From assembly GCA_033725935.1 (NCBI GenBank), contig MU867063.1, positions 987,694 to 1,051,693 of the forward strand: a stretch of DNA of 64,000 nt, written 5' to 3'. Origin of the DNA: Cladorrhinum sp. PSN259. Lineage: Eukaryota > Ascomycota > Sordariomycetes > Sordariales > Podosporaceae. The notes beneath the pieces were generated by a model that saw only the letters and a program-made list of their open reading frames with translations, was not told where the DNA came from and did not search any database. The position numbers and the translations under genes are program-made. The first letter of the stretch is position 1. Each line of letters starts with the position of its first letter. Below, piece after piece: positions 1-10,066 of this stretch.

Positions 1-420
1 TGTTAATATAAGACAAAACTATTATGAACTTGGAGAAATTTATGATAACCTTCTGCTGGTTTATGATGATATTGGACAAATTTAGTGCTATATTAGACGA
101 TTTAATGATGGTATGGCATAAGTTCAAGATAACATCGAACGGGTTTTCGTGATTTTGGATCAAGCATAATGATATAGGACGACTTATGATGTATTAGATA
201 AAGGAAGACGCAGCGAAGCAAAGTATGAACAAAAAGTGGAAGCATACATAAAAGTTCTCTAAAGGATTTGCAAATATCTAGTCGCAACCGAATGCAAAAT
301 AATATGTTTGAAGGGACAAACTTAACTTGACTATCACCAGACAGTAAGTAAATGGTAACAAGAAAAAGAGAGAAGTGATAAATTCGAACGTCCAAATATA
401 AAGAAACCATATGAAAAAGC
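1..420. other. AT-rich non-coding left edge
   Basis: This stretch is clearly richer in A+T than the gene-bearing sequence and has no credible ORF. It contains loosely similar segments built around ATGATATTGGAC / ATGATATAGGAC followed by TATTAGA-like runs (about 68-100 and 168-202), which look like decayed repeat units. Many TA dinucleotides are present, as expected if repeat-induced point mutation had acted, but I could not compute RIP indices. The region is cut by the window edge, so its extent is unknown. Confidence 0.5.
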
Positions 421-575
421 AACAAAAAAATAAAGATAGCCTCGCCCACAGGAATTCCACCTGAGGGTTCATCGGGATTGAAAGTGTTCCCACGAGTACT
501 CGAACGTGAGATGGGGGAAGCGAATTCGAGCCACATGATCGTTGTGGTTAACCACTACGCCACTCGCTCTCTGTC
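421..575 (-). repeat. tRNA-like element, candidate tRNA-derived SINE or tRNA relic
   Basis: Read on the minus strand, an A-box match TGGCGTAGTGG lies at 562-552 and a B-box-like GTTCGAGTAC at 505-496. The intervening sequence contains a perfect 5-bp hairpin (CCACA/TGTGG) around a 7-nt loop that would place GAT at the anticodon. The D-arm is replaced by the palindrome GTGGTTAACCAC. The expected T-loop is too long and the acceptor ends do not pair, so this is not an intact tRNA gene. A T-rich run at about 436-425 could end a Pol III transcript of roughly 145 nt. A tRNA-headed SINE or a decayed tRNA are the two readings. No second copy was seen in the window. Confidence 0.45.
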
Positions 576-819
576 TTTTTCCTCGCAGGTGTTAGGTTGA
601 CCAGTAAGATAGGTTATATGGTGCTGGCAGGGACGGTGACAGGAAGGTGCGTGCCTCGAGCAGAGCGAAGCGCTCCTACCTGACTAGTTGGTCAAGTCAA
701 TGCATGTTACAAAATGCCCAAAAAATCTCCATTCATCAAATTACCCAGACCAAATACAGTACACACTGCCCCTAGAATAAAGCAAGAAAGGGTATTAAGC
801 CAATAATCAGTCACCTCAA
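576..819. other. short spacer with no recognised feature
   Basis: Downstream (3') side of the minus-strand gene that ends at 820. No ORF, RNA gene or repeat is recognised here apart from likely 3' untranslated sequence. Confidence 0.4.
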
Positions 820-3800
820 TCAAACCCGCAGCTTCCCAGGACTCCTACACCTAACAGGTGACGCAATCCCCGGGATCAAAAACCCCTGTCCGTCATACAA
901 CCTCAAACTATCCACGCTCCTCACACTCCCCCTTGACGGACTATTATTATTGTTATTGCCACCATACCCTCCAACTCTTCTAATACTACCGCCGCTCAAA
1001 TCCCAAGGAAAGCGCATCTTCAAACCGCCTTTCTCCCCATCCTCCTCTGTCCCAGTCTCTTCTTGCTCCTCATCATCACAAATCTGAAAGGTAAACTCCC
1101 CCGCGGGAACTTGCAATTCAACGACCTCGGTAACGTTCTCCTTCTCCCTGTCAAGAACATTCCCATCAACATCAACAGAAATCATCCTGCTAACCCTCTG
1201 CTTCTCCCTCTCCAACCTTTCCTCAATACTACCAACGCTACTAGCAACACTCAACCTCTTCGCCCTGCTCCCACCGGGGACTCTCCTTCCCACATTTGCA
1301 CCAATCCCGCTTCCAACCGTAGCCGGCTTCCGCTTCTTGCTGGGTCTGGGCGGTGTATCCCTACCTCCACCACCGGGGGAATCATTAATACTACCGCCAC
1401 TTATCGCGCTCGCCGATTTACCCCTTTTATGACCCACCGCCAAGTAGTTTCTCGAGCCCATACTCTTTCTTACTTCCCTGATTCTGGATGGAGATGATGC
1501 CTGTTCCAAATTATTGTTGTTGTTATGATGCGGCAAAGAAACTCTCTTCTTCCCCAAGCCACTTAGGACCCTCAGAGGCGAGGACGATAAAGATCGATCG
1601 GGGACGGTGCTCATGAGGGACGAAGCGGTACTCATCTGGCTGTTCATGCGGCGTAGGGACATGATCGTCGAGGTGATACCTGGGATTTTGTCTTCTAAAC
1701 TCTCTTCTTCTTCTTCTTCCTCTTCTCTTCTGCCACCTTTTCTCTCCATGGCGGAGATACAAGAGTTGGCAGAGATCGCGGATTCGTTTAGTGATTTTAT
1801 CAGAGAAGCCTTTTCCTTCCCAATCCGGCCGATATCGATTGGGGACGATGGGGCATGAGGAGGGGAAGAGACTTGAGAGTATATGGAGGAGGTGACGCTC
1901 TCGTGTTTTTGCTTCTTGGTTGCTGTTTTTATTGCTCTCTTGCCTCCTGGCCTGCGTGTTGGTGAGTCCGGAAGAGCGGGGAGATCTTCCGGCTCAAGTC
2001 GGTCTGTGAATTGAACAGTCTTTGTTGGAGACATGGTTTTGCGGCGTTCAGATGCGAGGGCGGTAATGCCTGGGGCTGCTGGAGGTGGGAGAGCCGGAAT
2101 GTTGCTAAGCGTGCTCGTCTTGGTGAGACGGAGGAATAATGGGCCGGTTGGTCCTCTAGATTTCCGCCTGGATGAAGGGGAACCAGATGGCGAAGGCGAT
2201 GATGCTGGTGATGGTGGGGGTGCATTGGGCAGGAAAGGGACACCAAGAAGCTCATCCATTGTTAAGGTTGGGGTTTTTGGCAGTGGGTGGGCTTTGAGGC
2301 TGTAACGACCGGGTCCTGGGGCTAAGATGAGCTCTCCTGAAAGATGAGATGAGTGTGGACCGAGAGTCATCCTACGGCTGTTGGAATCTTGTTGCTTTGG
2401 TGGCCATCCATGGCTTGCCTTGGGGCGAGAGTTGAAGAGTGGTGCTGGTGCCGTCACAAAGGGGTCATTGTAAACAGGAGGCTTGATATTGATTGCTCGT
2501 TGAGGTTCAACAACAAAACCATCGAGAGGCATGATGGCCTTTCTGACCTCTTCTGGCATCTCATCTTCACTCAACACGGTGGAAAGAGACGAAGATGTGG
2601 AGCTCCGTACCGAATGGACTTGGAGTTGCCGTTCACCTTCTCGTTTGGTGCTGCGGTTTGGACTTGTCAGTCCAGAAGGGCTATCCAGCATACCTTCTGG
2701 GTCAGCAAGGAAGCTGTCAGCCGAGACTGCAGATATTTCCGACTCTTGCCTATTATGCCCAGGTGTCGAAGGAGGAACAGGCAGTATCTTTCTCGGACTA
2801 GGCGTTCTCGAACGGCTAACAGTCCTTTGCCCAAGTCTGCTAGCACTCCTCTTCCTGACATGACCAGTGTTACTGGCAATTGCACCAACGCTTCCGGACC
2901 TCAATCTCTTCTCAGTAGACCTCAAAATCTCCGTCAAGATGGTATCGGCCGACTCACTCCTCACGTGTCTCCTCGACGGCGTGCTCGGCAAAGCCCTCAT
3001 AGGAGTCCCACTCGGACTCCCAGCATGGCTGGGAACCGTCCCAGCTCGCTGTATCTGCTGCTGCTGCTGCAAACCACCATCCACCCTCTGATACCCCGCC
3101 AATGATGCCCTCGTCGCAGATCTCACCAAATTCCCCTGCTTAATCAACGCCATTCTCGGAATTTGCGGCACCTCCCTCGAGAAAGCCCTCAAATTCCCAT
3201 ACCCCGTCACCCTATCGCTCCCCAACAGCGCCTCCTCGGAACCAGCAGCCGACCCGGGCCCCCCATCCCACGATAAATACGGATACCCATGCACACTATG
3301 ATGCACCCCAGGCAAACTAGGCAGCATCATCATGCTATTATTCCTCACTTTATCATCCCCCTTCCGCCAAAGCGGCAACCCGCTCCCAGTCCTCCTGGAA
3401 GGCCCATGCAAAACATCATCATCCAGCCACCCCGGCTTCTCCCTGTTCGAGAACCCTCTCTCCAACCCACATGCCTGCTGCGGTATATCCGACCGACTCC
3501 TAGCATGTCCCAACATCCCTCCAAACCAACCACCCCCCATCTTGGTTCCTAATATTCCAAGCGGCATACTCATATGTCTAATAGGTTTCCCCATGGGACC
3601 TTCATCAATCCCGCCGCAAGCATCCAACATCCCCTTCGACACCGAAACCTCGCTCGGCCATCCTCCTCCTCCAGACATTCCTCCAGCATTGCCCCCCCTC
3701 TTCCGCAACTTCCTGGGTGACTTCTCACTATTACACCCCCTTCCGTTCCCCTCATCATCATCTTCCCTGTCAACCCCTTCACGGGAGTTTCTAGGACTCC

Positions 3801-4098
3801 CATCATCACTCATGACGACAATCTCCCCCGTCAGCGCGACGGTCCTGTATACCCTCGCTTTTGAGGCTGTGCGTCGTTTATGCAGCCAAATCATCAGAAC
3901 CCCCAAACAACAAGCGCACACCAAACTGATGACCAAAACAATAGTGATGATTGCTCCAGGAAAATCAGTGGGTGACTTGTTGTTGTTATCTGTTAGTGGT
4001 GACTTAAAGGAGGCGGTAGCCTGTCCAGGCGTGCTGATGAAGTTGTTGGTGTCTCCTCCTACACCACCACCACCGACATTATCATTATGCTCGACCAT
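820..4098 (-). CDS. large single-pass membrane protein, function unknown (1092 aa)
   Basis: A single-exon gene. The first ATG of the open frame is at 4098; the frame stays open upstream to 4323 but without an ATG, so the shorter protein is annotated. Residues 1-46 are polar and Gly/Asn-rich. One hydrophobic segment at about 47-71 is followed by HKRR, giving an anchor with a large C-terminal tail that is probably cytosolic. The roughly 1000-residue tail is rich in Ser, Pro and Arg, with many SP/TP sites, short poly-Gln, poly-Asn and poly-Glu runs, and a more ordered-looking block near 380-405 (ADTILTEILRSTEKRL). There is no catalytic domain I recognise. The composition suggests a phosphorylated, mostly disordered scaffold at a membrane, which is inference only. 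The next gene (DUF1996) is on the same strand 1.1 kb upstream. Confidence 0.8.
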   Translation of the reverse strand: MVEHNDNVGGGGVGGDTNNFISTPGQATASFKSPLTDNNNKSPTDFPGAIITIVLVISLVCACCLGVLMIWLHKRRTASKARVYRTVALTGEIVVMSDDGSPRNSREGVDREDDDEGNGRGCNSEKSPRKLRKRGGNAGGMSGGGGWPSEVSVSKGMLDACGGIDEGPMGKPIRHMSMPLGILGTKMGGGWFGGMLGHARSRSDIPQQACGLERGFSNREKPGWLDDDVLHGPSRRTGSGLPLWRKGDDKVRNNSMMMLPSLPGVHHSVHGYPYLSWDGGPGSAAGSEEALLGSDRVTGYGNLRAFSREVPQIPRMALIKQGNLVRSATRASLAGYQRVDGGLQQQQQIQRAGTVPSHAGSPSGTPMRALPSTPSRRHVRSESADTILTEILRSTEKRLRSGSVGAIASNTGHVRKRSASRLGQRTVSRSRTPSPRKILPVPPSTPGHNRQESEISAVSADSFLADPEGMLDSPSGLTSPNRSTKREGERQLQVHSVRSSTSSSLSTVLSEDEMPEEVRKAIMPLDGFVVEPQRAINIKPPVYNDPFVTAPAPLFNSRPKASHGWPPKQQDSNSRRMTLGPHSSHLSGELILAPGPGRYSLKAHPLPKTPTLTMDELLGVPFLPNAPPPSPASSPSPSGSPSSRRKSRGPTGPLFLRLTKTSTLSNIPALPPPAAPGITALASERRKTMSPTKTVQFTDRLEPEDLPALPDSPTRRPGGKRAIKTATKKQKHESVTSSIYSQVSSPPHAPSSPIDIGRIGKEKASLIKSLNESAISANSCISAMERKGGRREEEEEEEESLEDKIPGITSTIMSLRRMNSQMSTASSLMSTVPDRSLSSSPLRVLSGLGKKRVSLPHHNNNNNLEQASSPSRIREVRKSMGSRNYLAVGHKRGKSASAISGGSINDSPGGGGRDTPPRPSKKRKPATVGSGIGANVGRRVPGGSRAKRLSVASSVGSIEERLEREKQRVSRMISVDVDGNVLDREKENVTEVVELQVPAGEFTFQICDDEEQEETGTEEDGEKGGLKMRFPWDLSGGSIRRVGGYGGNNNNNSPSRGSVRSVDSLRLYDGQGFLIPGIASPVRCRSPGKLRV

Positions 4099-5209
4099 TT
4101 TTGGATCGAGACAAGAAAAATCGTAGTAGAAGCCAAAATACAAAAAAATAACGATAATAACTACAATCTCATCTGCGCCGGGGTAAGTCGTCGTCGTCGT
4201 CGTTGTCGCCAAACAATCATTTAGTTGATTGACTATTAGCTGGTGGGCGCCAAACTCCCGTCGAGTTTTCTCGATGATTAAAGAGACAAGAAAAATACAG
4301 GTGGCAAGAAAAAAGAATAACAACCCGAGTTTTACCTTAGCTCGAAAATTCCAGCTGAATCATATCACCTTCTTCTGGCACTGAAATGTTGGGTCGTGCT
4401 GAGCAACTCCATTCCAGTGCCAGCAGCCCGTGTTTATGACAAGGTGAAATGGTTGATTACCAAAGATGAAAATGGGACAATTTAATTTATTGATTGAAAT
4501 GTATATCACATTGCTGAATCATTAGAGTAATAATTTTTTAAAAAAAAACAAACAACCAATAAACATCGTATCGTGGTGTTGTTGTTGTTGACTCTGTGAC
4601 AGACAGAGAGTCTGGGAAACCTCCGTCTCCCCCCTCCTTGCCAGCAAGCCTCCTTCTCTCCGCTGTCTGCCACAGGTGGCAAAACTACTGCAGGGTTCCA
4701 AGACAGCACAGAATCTAGACCCTGCACTCTTACTATCAATTCACTCATTGATACTGTAGGATACGTGGGCCATAATTGTATGAAAAGAACATATCACGGG
4801 CTTATTGCACTTCTGAAAGACATATATACCACAAACAACAGCAGTAATTCATAGAAATATTGTGGATAAAAGGGTATTGAGAAGATCAGAAACACACGAG
4901 CCAGAGGTATCTCAACACACATAATACCCAGTAAGCACCGAAACACCACCCAATGTCAACTTGAGCGACAGCAGTCAATGCATCGCCACATATGCTTCAG
5001 GCGCAAGATCGTAAAGAAAACTTCCTCTTATTGAGTTCCCGGACCCCTTGATTCCCTAAAATCCCATTGAAAACACAACACCCCTCCCTAGTATCCACAT
5101 TGAATGAAAATGGTTCAGATCCGGAAAAATACCACTCGGGCTGTAGGGAGAAAACAAAGAAAATAGAAGAAACGAAAATCCACCGTTGGTATAAGCTCGC
5201 CCATCGTAC
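4099..5209. other. intergenic spacer, 1.1 kb
   Basis: Holds the promoter/5' leader of the membrane-protein gene and the 3' flank of the DUF1996 gene. A short (GTC)5 run lies at 4188-4202. The in-frame upstream extension 4099-4323 encodes hydrophobic residues but has no ATG. An 80-codon minus ORF at 4506-4748 has no supporting features. Nothing else is recognised. Confidence 0.5.
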
Positions 5210-6873
5210 CTAGTGCATGCCATGGCCATGATGACGGCGGAGGTGGTGAAGCTCGCGGCGTGCCTTGTCGCCCCCGATAGCAGCAGTGACAGTGACAGTC
5301 TCGGTAGCAGTGGCGAGAGTCACGTACTGGACTGTCTCAATGACCACAACCTTGCTGACAACATTGCCATTGGTGATCCAGTCGGTGCGAACAAGCTCGT
5401 ATCCCTGGGGAACAGGGGGATCAGAAGGAGTAGGGGCAGGGGTGGGCTCTGGGCTTGGAGTAGAAGAAGAGCTGCTTGAGGTGGTGCTGGGCTCCTCCGC
5501 CTTGGGTGCCGCCAAAATTGATACCTTGGCCACTGCCTCGGTAGTTGTTGGTTCCTCCTTGAAAATGCCGCCAGGCAGGATAACGGAACTGGTTCCAGGC
5601 TTGTAGCTAACGGTCGGCACAGGTACGTGGCTGGTCTGTACGTCTGATGCAGCTGGCGCAGGTCCGACGGCGGGTTCAGGTCCGTACCGGATAGCAACGC
5701 CTCCGGGGAGAGTCTTGCCAATCTTGCCTTTTACCTTTTCCTTGGTGAGAACATCGGGGACCTTTAATTTGCAGGCTCTCTGATCGTCCTCACTTTGGAT
5801 GTTGAAGACGGGACAATCAGACTGCTTGCCGCTGTAATGGGTGCAGGTGTTGACAGCATCTTGGAGGAGTTCCTCAGGCCACCCAGAGATAAAGTCAGCA
5901 TGATAACCAAAACCTACAAAGCATTGTTAGCAACAGTTACTGAACGTTGGCACTGGCCTATGGCTCCTCGACATACCTTGGACATCACCATTTGAAAGTA
6001 CAAACTCGCCATCCACACCTTTAAACGCAGCTGTATCCCAGATAGTCTCAAAAAAGAGACCCGGAAGCTTGGTGTTGAAGCCTTCGGGGCAGTCGCCGTT
6101 CATGACCAGGTCGGGATAGGCAACATGAGACATGTGATCAGCGCTCTGGATGTTCTTACCATCCCAGCACGATGGAAACATGATTTCTATTCTGATTCCA
6201 TCCTTGCAGTTGGCATCGAGGTAACCCTTCTCTGGCATGTAGTGTCTGTACAGTGAGCCCTCGGGAGTCTTGTCGTAGTCAAGGCAGTTAAAGCCGATCG
6301 CACGCTGCCTGAGGTCTGACTGCTTCGTCTGACCGAGGGCAGCCCACACAGACTTCTCAGGGTCCGGGTCCATGTAGTTCTGACCAGTAATGGAGTAGTT
6401 GCGGCGAGTGGTGTCTCCGGCAATCATGCGGAAGTTGTTGGGGAATGCCTTAATTCCAGCGTCAGGGTTCTGGGCATCCGGAAAGAGGAAGTAGTAGGCA
6501 AGCATGCCACCCGTCTGGCTGACCAGCTCGTGCTCGCCATTAGCATGCTTGAAGTAGAGAGCGGGAGCCCAGTAGGCAGACTTGTCTTGCGTGACAGCGC
6601 AAGAGGTGCAATCACCATTCAGGAGATCCTCGTAAGAGGGATTCAAACCGAAGCCTGTGAGAATGTTCATGTCAGTACACTGTCAGTCAGGTACGCTCGG
6701 TGATCTAGATTACCTGATGAACCATGGATTGCGTGGGCGTGCAAAGAGGGAGCGCCCGGGTTGACCAGAGGATCAATGCGGGCCATACCCACCTGACCAC
6801 GGCACTCCAAGCGCCAGAAGGCCATCGCATTGCCCACAAGGGCGAGGGAAGCGAGGGACCGGTCAGCTCTCAT
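5210..6873 (-). CDS. secreted DUF1996 protein (513 aa)
   Basis: Three exons: 6873-6714, 6654-5977 and 5913-5210, joined by GT-AG introns of 59 and 63 nt with all phases consistent. The N-terminus has a signal peptide ending near residue 18 (GNAMA), then the DUF1996 opening with FWRLECRG, ARIDPLVNPG and HAHAIHGSSG; the last is rebuilt exactly across intron 1, which confirms the splice. The domain continues with YWAPALY and NGDCPEGF and ends near residue 300. A Ser/Thr/Pro-rich linker (about 421-445) is typical of O-glycosylated wall or extracellular proteins, and the tail is Arg/His-rich (RRELHHLRRHHGHGMH). DUF1996 has no established activity. Location outside the cell is inferred from the signal peptide. 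Intron 2 falls at the conserved NGDVQG|FGYHADF junction. Confidence 0.9.
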
Positions 6874-9800
6874 TTTGCCCTGGTTGAACGAGTGACTCTC
6901 GATTTAGGTTGGCGAAATAGGTGCCGGAAATGTCGAAGTAATTTCGATCGCGGAAAATGCAATTGCTGGAAGTTAAGCGGGTGTTGCAGCAACTGGGGTT
7001 GTGTGTTCGCAGAAGAAGGCAGATCGATCTTTCGATTGTGATCCTGCACTTATTCGCTAAATTGTTATTCCTTTTGGAAAATGCGTTGTTAGCCCAATGG
7101 TTGCTCATATCCTCACATGATGGTGTGTTGTCAGGGGACCGGCAGCAGCAGGCAGAGTAGTTTAGACTGCTTGCAGGTCACGAGCCGACAGTTTATGAGG
7201 ACGTAGATGGGATGAAGATGCGAACCCAAGTTCTCGAGGAAAGGGAAGGGAAGGTGAGATTTTTTGTGACGTACCGGTTCGACGCAGTCGAGGGGAAGTG
7301 TCAGTGAGAGGAATGAAATCGTCAAAAAGGACCAGCCACCCCAACCACGATTGGCAATCTGCTGCAGAGTCGACAAATGTATTTGACTTCCGAGTTCTGG
7401 AAGCTGTTTCGGATTGATCGATAATTTTCGAATTGTTTTTTTTTTCAGGTTGTCCTAGTGGAAAGCTGGGTGATATATCGCAGTCCTTGCCGACCAAAAA
7501 GCCTCAGAAATAAAATTTCGCGATCAACACAAAGAATGAAGAAGAAATGAATGACTGATGAGAAGAGTCACCAATTTAATGAACGTAGAGCTCGACGAAG
7601 AGTCGAGGGAAGTTGGTAAAGTGAGTGACAAATTGTGTCGAAGGGCCGACAAACGGAAAGTCGTGACGAGTCGAAAAGAAACGAAGGCGATGAAGGAAAG
7701 AGCCGTGTCAAAAGGACTGGGAGAAGAAGGATTAGGCTTTTGGCTGCATATAAAGCCAAGGTGAGCCGTGACCCATTTTCTGGAATTTGGGGGGAAAGGT
7801 GCAACCCAAACTGCCCAGGGGCCTTTCTCCTTGCATTACACACTCGCTCTTTCCCGAAGCGGCTCCCAGTTAGCGAATGCAGCGCTGTGATTGGCCGGTC
7901 AGGGATGACAAGGGCTTAAAGATGGGATTAAAGGGGATTATTTCAGGGATCCCACTTCGATGCCGGGGGCTTGTACCTGGCTTAAAAACGGTGCCGGGCT
8001 CGAAGATAAAGTAGAAGAGGAGTTTTCTTCCAAGAAGGACGGGACGACCGAGCTGGAGGATGGGGACGGGCGTGTCTGGGCACTCTATTTTCTCTTGACA
8101 GAAATAAGGGACCATGACTCTCGGGAAATGGAAGCCCTTGCGATGGAGTAGAGTATCATACCCGACCTTATACTACTCCTTGGGTACACTTCAACCTGCC
8201 AGTCCCCTCATCTCGCTCTCTCGTCCCTCCTCGTCCTATGTCGCAAGAGCATCGAGCTTTCCCACCGGGACCAGACGTTGCCCAAACCGCCAGGCCACAA
8301 AAATCACATTACCTTACACGTGTTATCACCTTCCCGACCTGCGTTGCGCATGCTGTGTCGGACACGTACATGTACATGGTGATATGATTAGCTCAGGTTG
8401 CGATAGCGTTCGGATCTTGCAGAGCTGCAAACAAACCCCACCTGCAATCATTCCATGGTTTTACCTATCACATCTAGGCAACTGGCGCATCGCACTTGTG
8501 CTGTACCTGCGTTAGCGTCCGCTGTTCAACGGCTCCCCTAGCACGGCAGCTCGTACCCGAAAAACTCTTCTTCCACAGCATGGTATCATGTTGATAGAAT
8601 ATGTGGATGAGGCTGCCGATAGGAGAATTCGCTCTTCTTGCTGGCCGAGCCGCGGAGAGATTGTGATCAGGATGACCCGTTTCCAACAGCACAGCAGCAT
8701 GAGGAGAGGGCCTCAGGTCCAGTGTCGCCTCACTGTTACCTTGGTGGCGCCCCGTTGCATGAAGCGGGGTACTTCCGCAATGATGCACAGTGAGATAAAA
8801 TGCGAGGGGCTTCGGGAAGACCCAGGTGGGGTGACGAGCCCCAATCCCAATCCGCAAAGGTGAAACGAGTTTCATGCTTGGGGTTTCCACTGGCGCCATA
8901 CCAGGATTTATCCGACTTCAAAACGCCAGATTGGCCAATCACGGCATTGGATCCCACCAGACATCTTGGCGCCGTGATGAAGAACTTGCCCAAAACCGAT
9001 CAGTCCCCAATCCTACCCGGACCTTCCATTCCATCCCCAGCGGCACCAGGCCCCCTTTTCCGCAGCCCATCAGAATCTCGTTGACATGGACATTAGGGGT
9101 ACTTCTACATTTCTCGTTTGGTGATGATGAGCCAGCTGGTTGGTTCGAGTGGAGAAGTTGAGTAGTATTCTCAAACGAACATGGTTGCGCCGTGTTAATT
9201 GCGTTCGTCTCTTTTTTTCGTTTCGTTGAACACACACACACACACAAGAAACGAAGCCAATGATCTCCAGCTGATCCAGCGATCATCAGAGAGAGGTACC
9301 TGGCGCCGAGTGTGTGGTTCTACAAGATGGTGGTCGCATTGTAGGTAGCCGTTGGCTCTCGCGCAACTGCAGACGGGCGATGGGCTGGGTCGTATCTGGC
9401 GCAATCGCAATATCGAACGAGATAAATTACCAACGGCAGTATCTTCGGATGTTGTGCACTCTCACCCACTTGGTGTGGCAGGTAAATAGAATGATGCTAT
9501 TTCGAGTTCCACACCTGAGAACCAGAAATTGAAAATAACAACCTAATCAAGACTCTGGAAGGCCCGACACCTGCAACCAACAAACATATATTTGATGCAG
9601 TTGCATCTGCATGAAGATTGGCGGTTGGAGTTGCCCCTGGATTTCTTCAACAAGAAGGGGGAAGATGGCTCGTGCGCTCATTCCAATGTCAAAGAGGTCT
9701 GGTGCCGGCTCTGGTCCCACCGCCGCACCTTATCTGCGCCGCAGACCTCCAGGTTTACAGCTGGGGACCGGCCCGGCCCAGGTGGCAGCCAGGGGTTTTC

Positions 9801-10066
9801 CTCAAGGAGACTTTTGGCGGGGGAGACAGGCAGTCAGTCACTTGGTCAGGGAGTGCTAATTGGTGGCGCGCGCGACACCATGAACGTGGACACCTCCCCT
9901 GGCGTCAACGTCTACTGTACCGAAATGCTTCCAGAAGCTTATTTGGACAACATTAGCCTTGAGACCTGCATCTGAATTACGCGTCTTTTGAAAACGATTA
10001 AATTTATGTTTGATACAAGCCCGCCAAGTGCACCGTTGAAGTTGTACCAATTCTTAATCAATTGAA
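6874..10066. other. long divergent intergenic region, 3.2 kb
   Basis: Lies between the DUF1996 gene (-) and SWA2 (+), so it holds both promoters. All ORFs here are short, overlap on both strands and show no domain, signal peptide or splice logic. A (CA)8 run sits at 9231-9246 and a TATAAA string near 7750. I see no tRNA or 5S rRNA gene. A gene with several small exons cannot be excluded by eye. Confidence 0.45.
9231..9246. repeat. (CA)8 microsatellite
   Basis: Sixteen bases of perfect CA repeat in the SWA2 upstream region. It is a simple-sequence tract with no further claim. Confidence 0.9.

Noticed and set aside
2353..3105. A 250-codon plus-strand ORF (and another of 264 codons at 3332-4126)
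   Set aside because: Both are antisense to the large membrane-protein gene and have arginine/proline/cysteine-rich shadow composition.
4099..4323. N-terminal extension of the large membrane protein with two extra hydrophobic stretches
   Set aside because: The frame is open but contains no ATG before 4098, and no splice acceptor supports an upstream exon.
8385..8425. A-box-like TTAGCTCAGGTTG followed by GTTCGGATC
   Set aside because: The two boxes are far too close for a tRNA and no cloverleaf forms.
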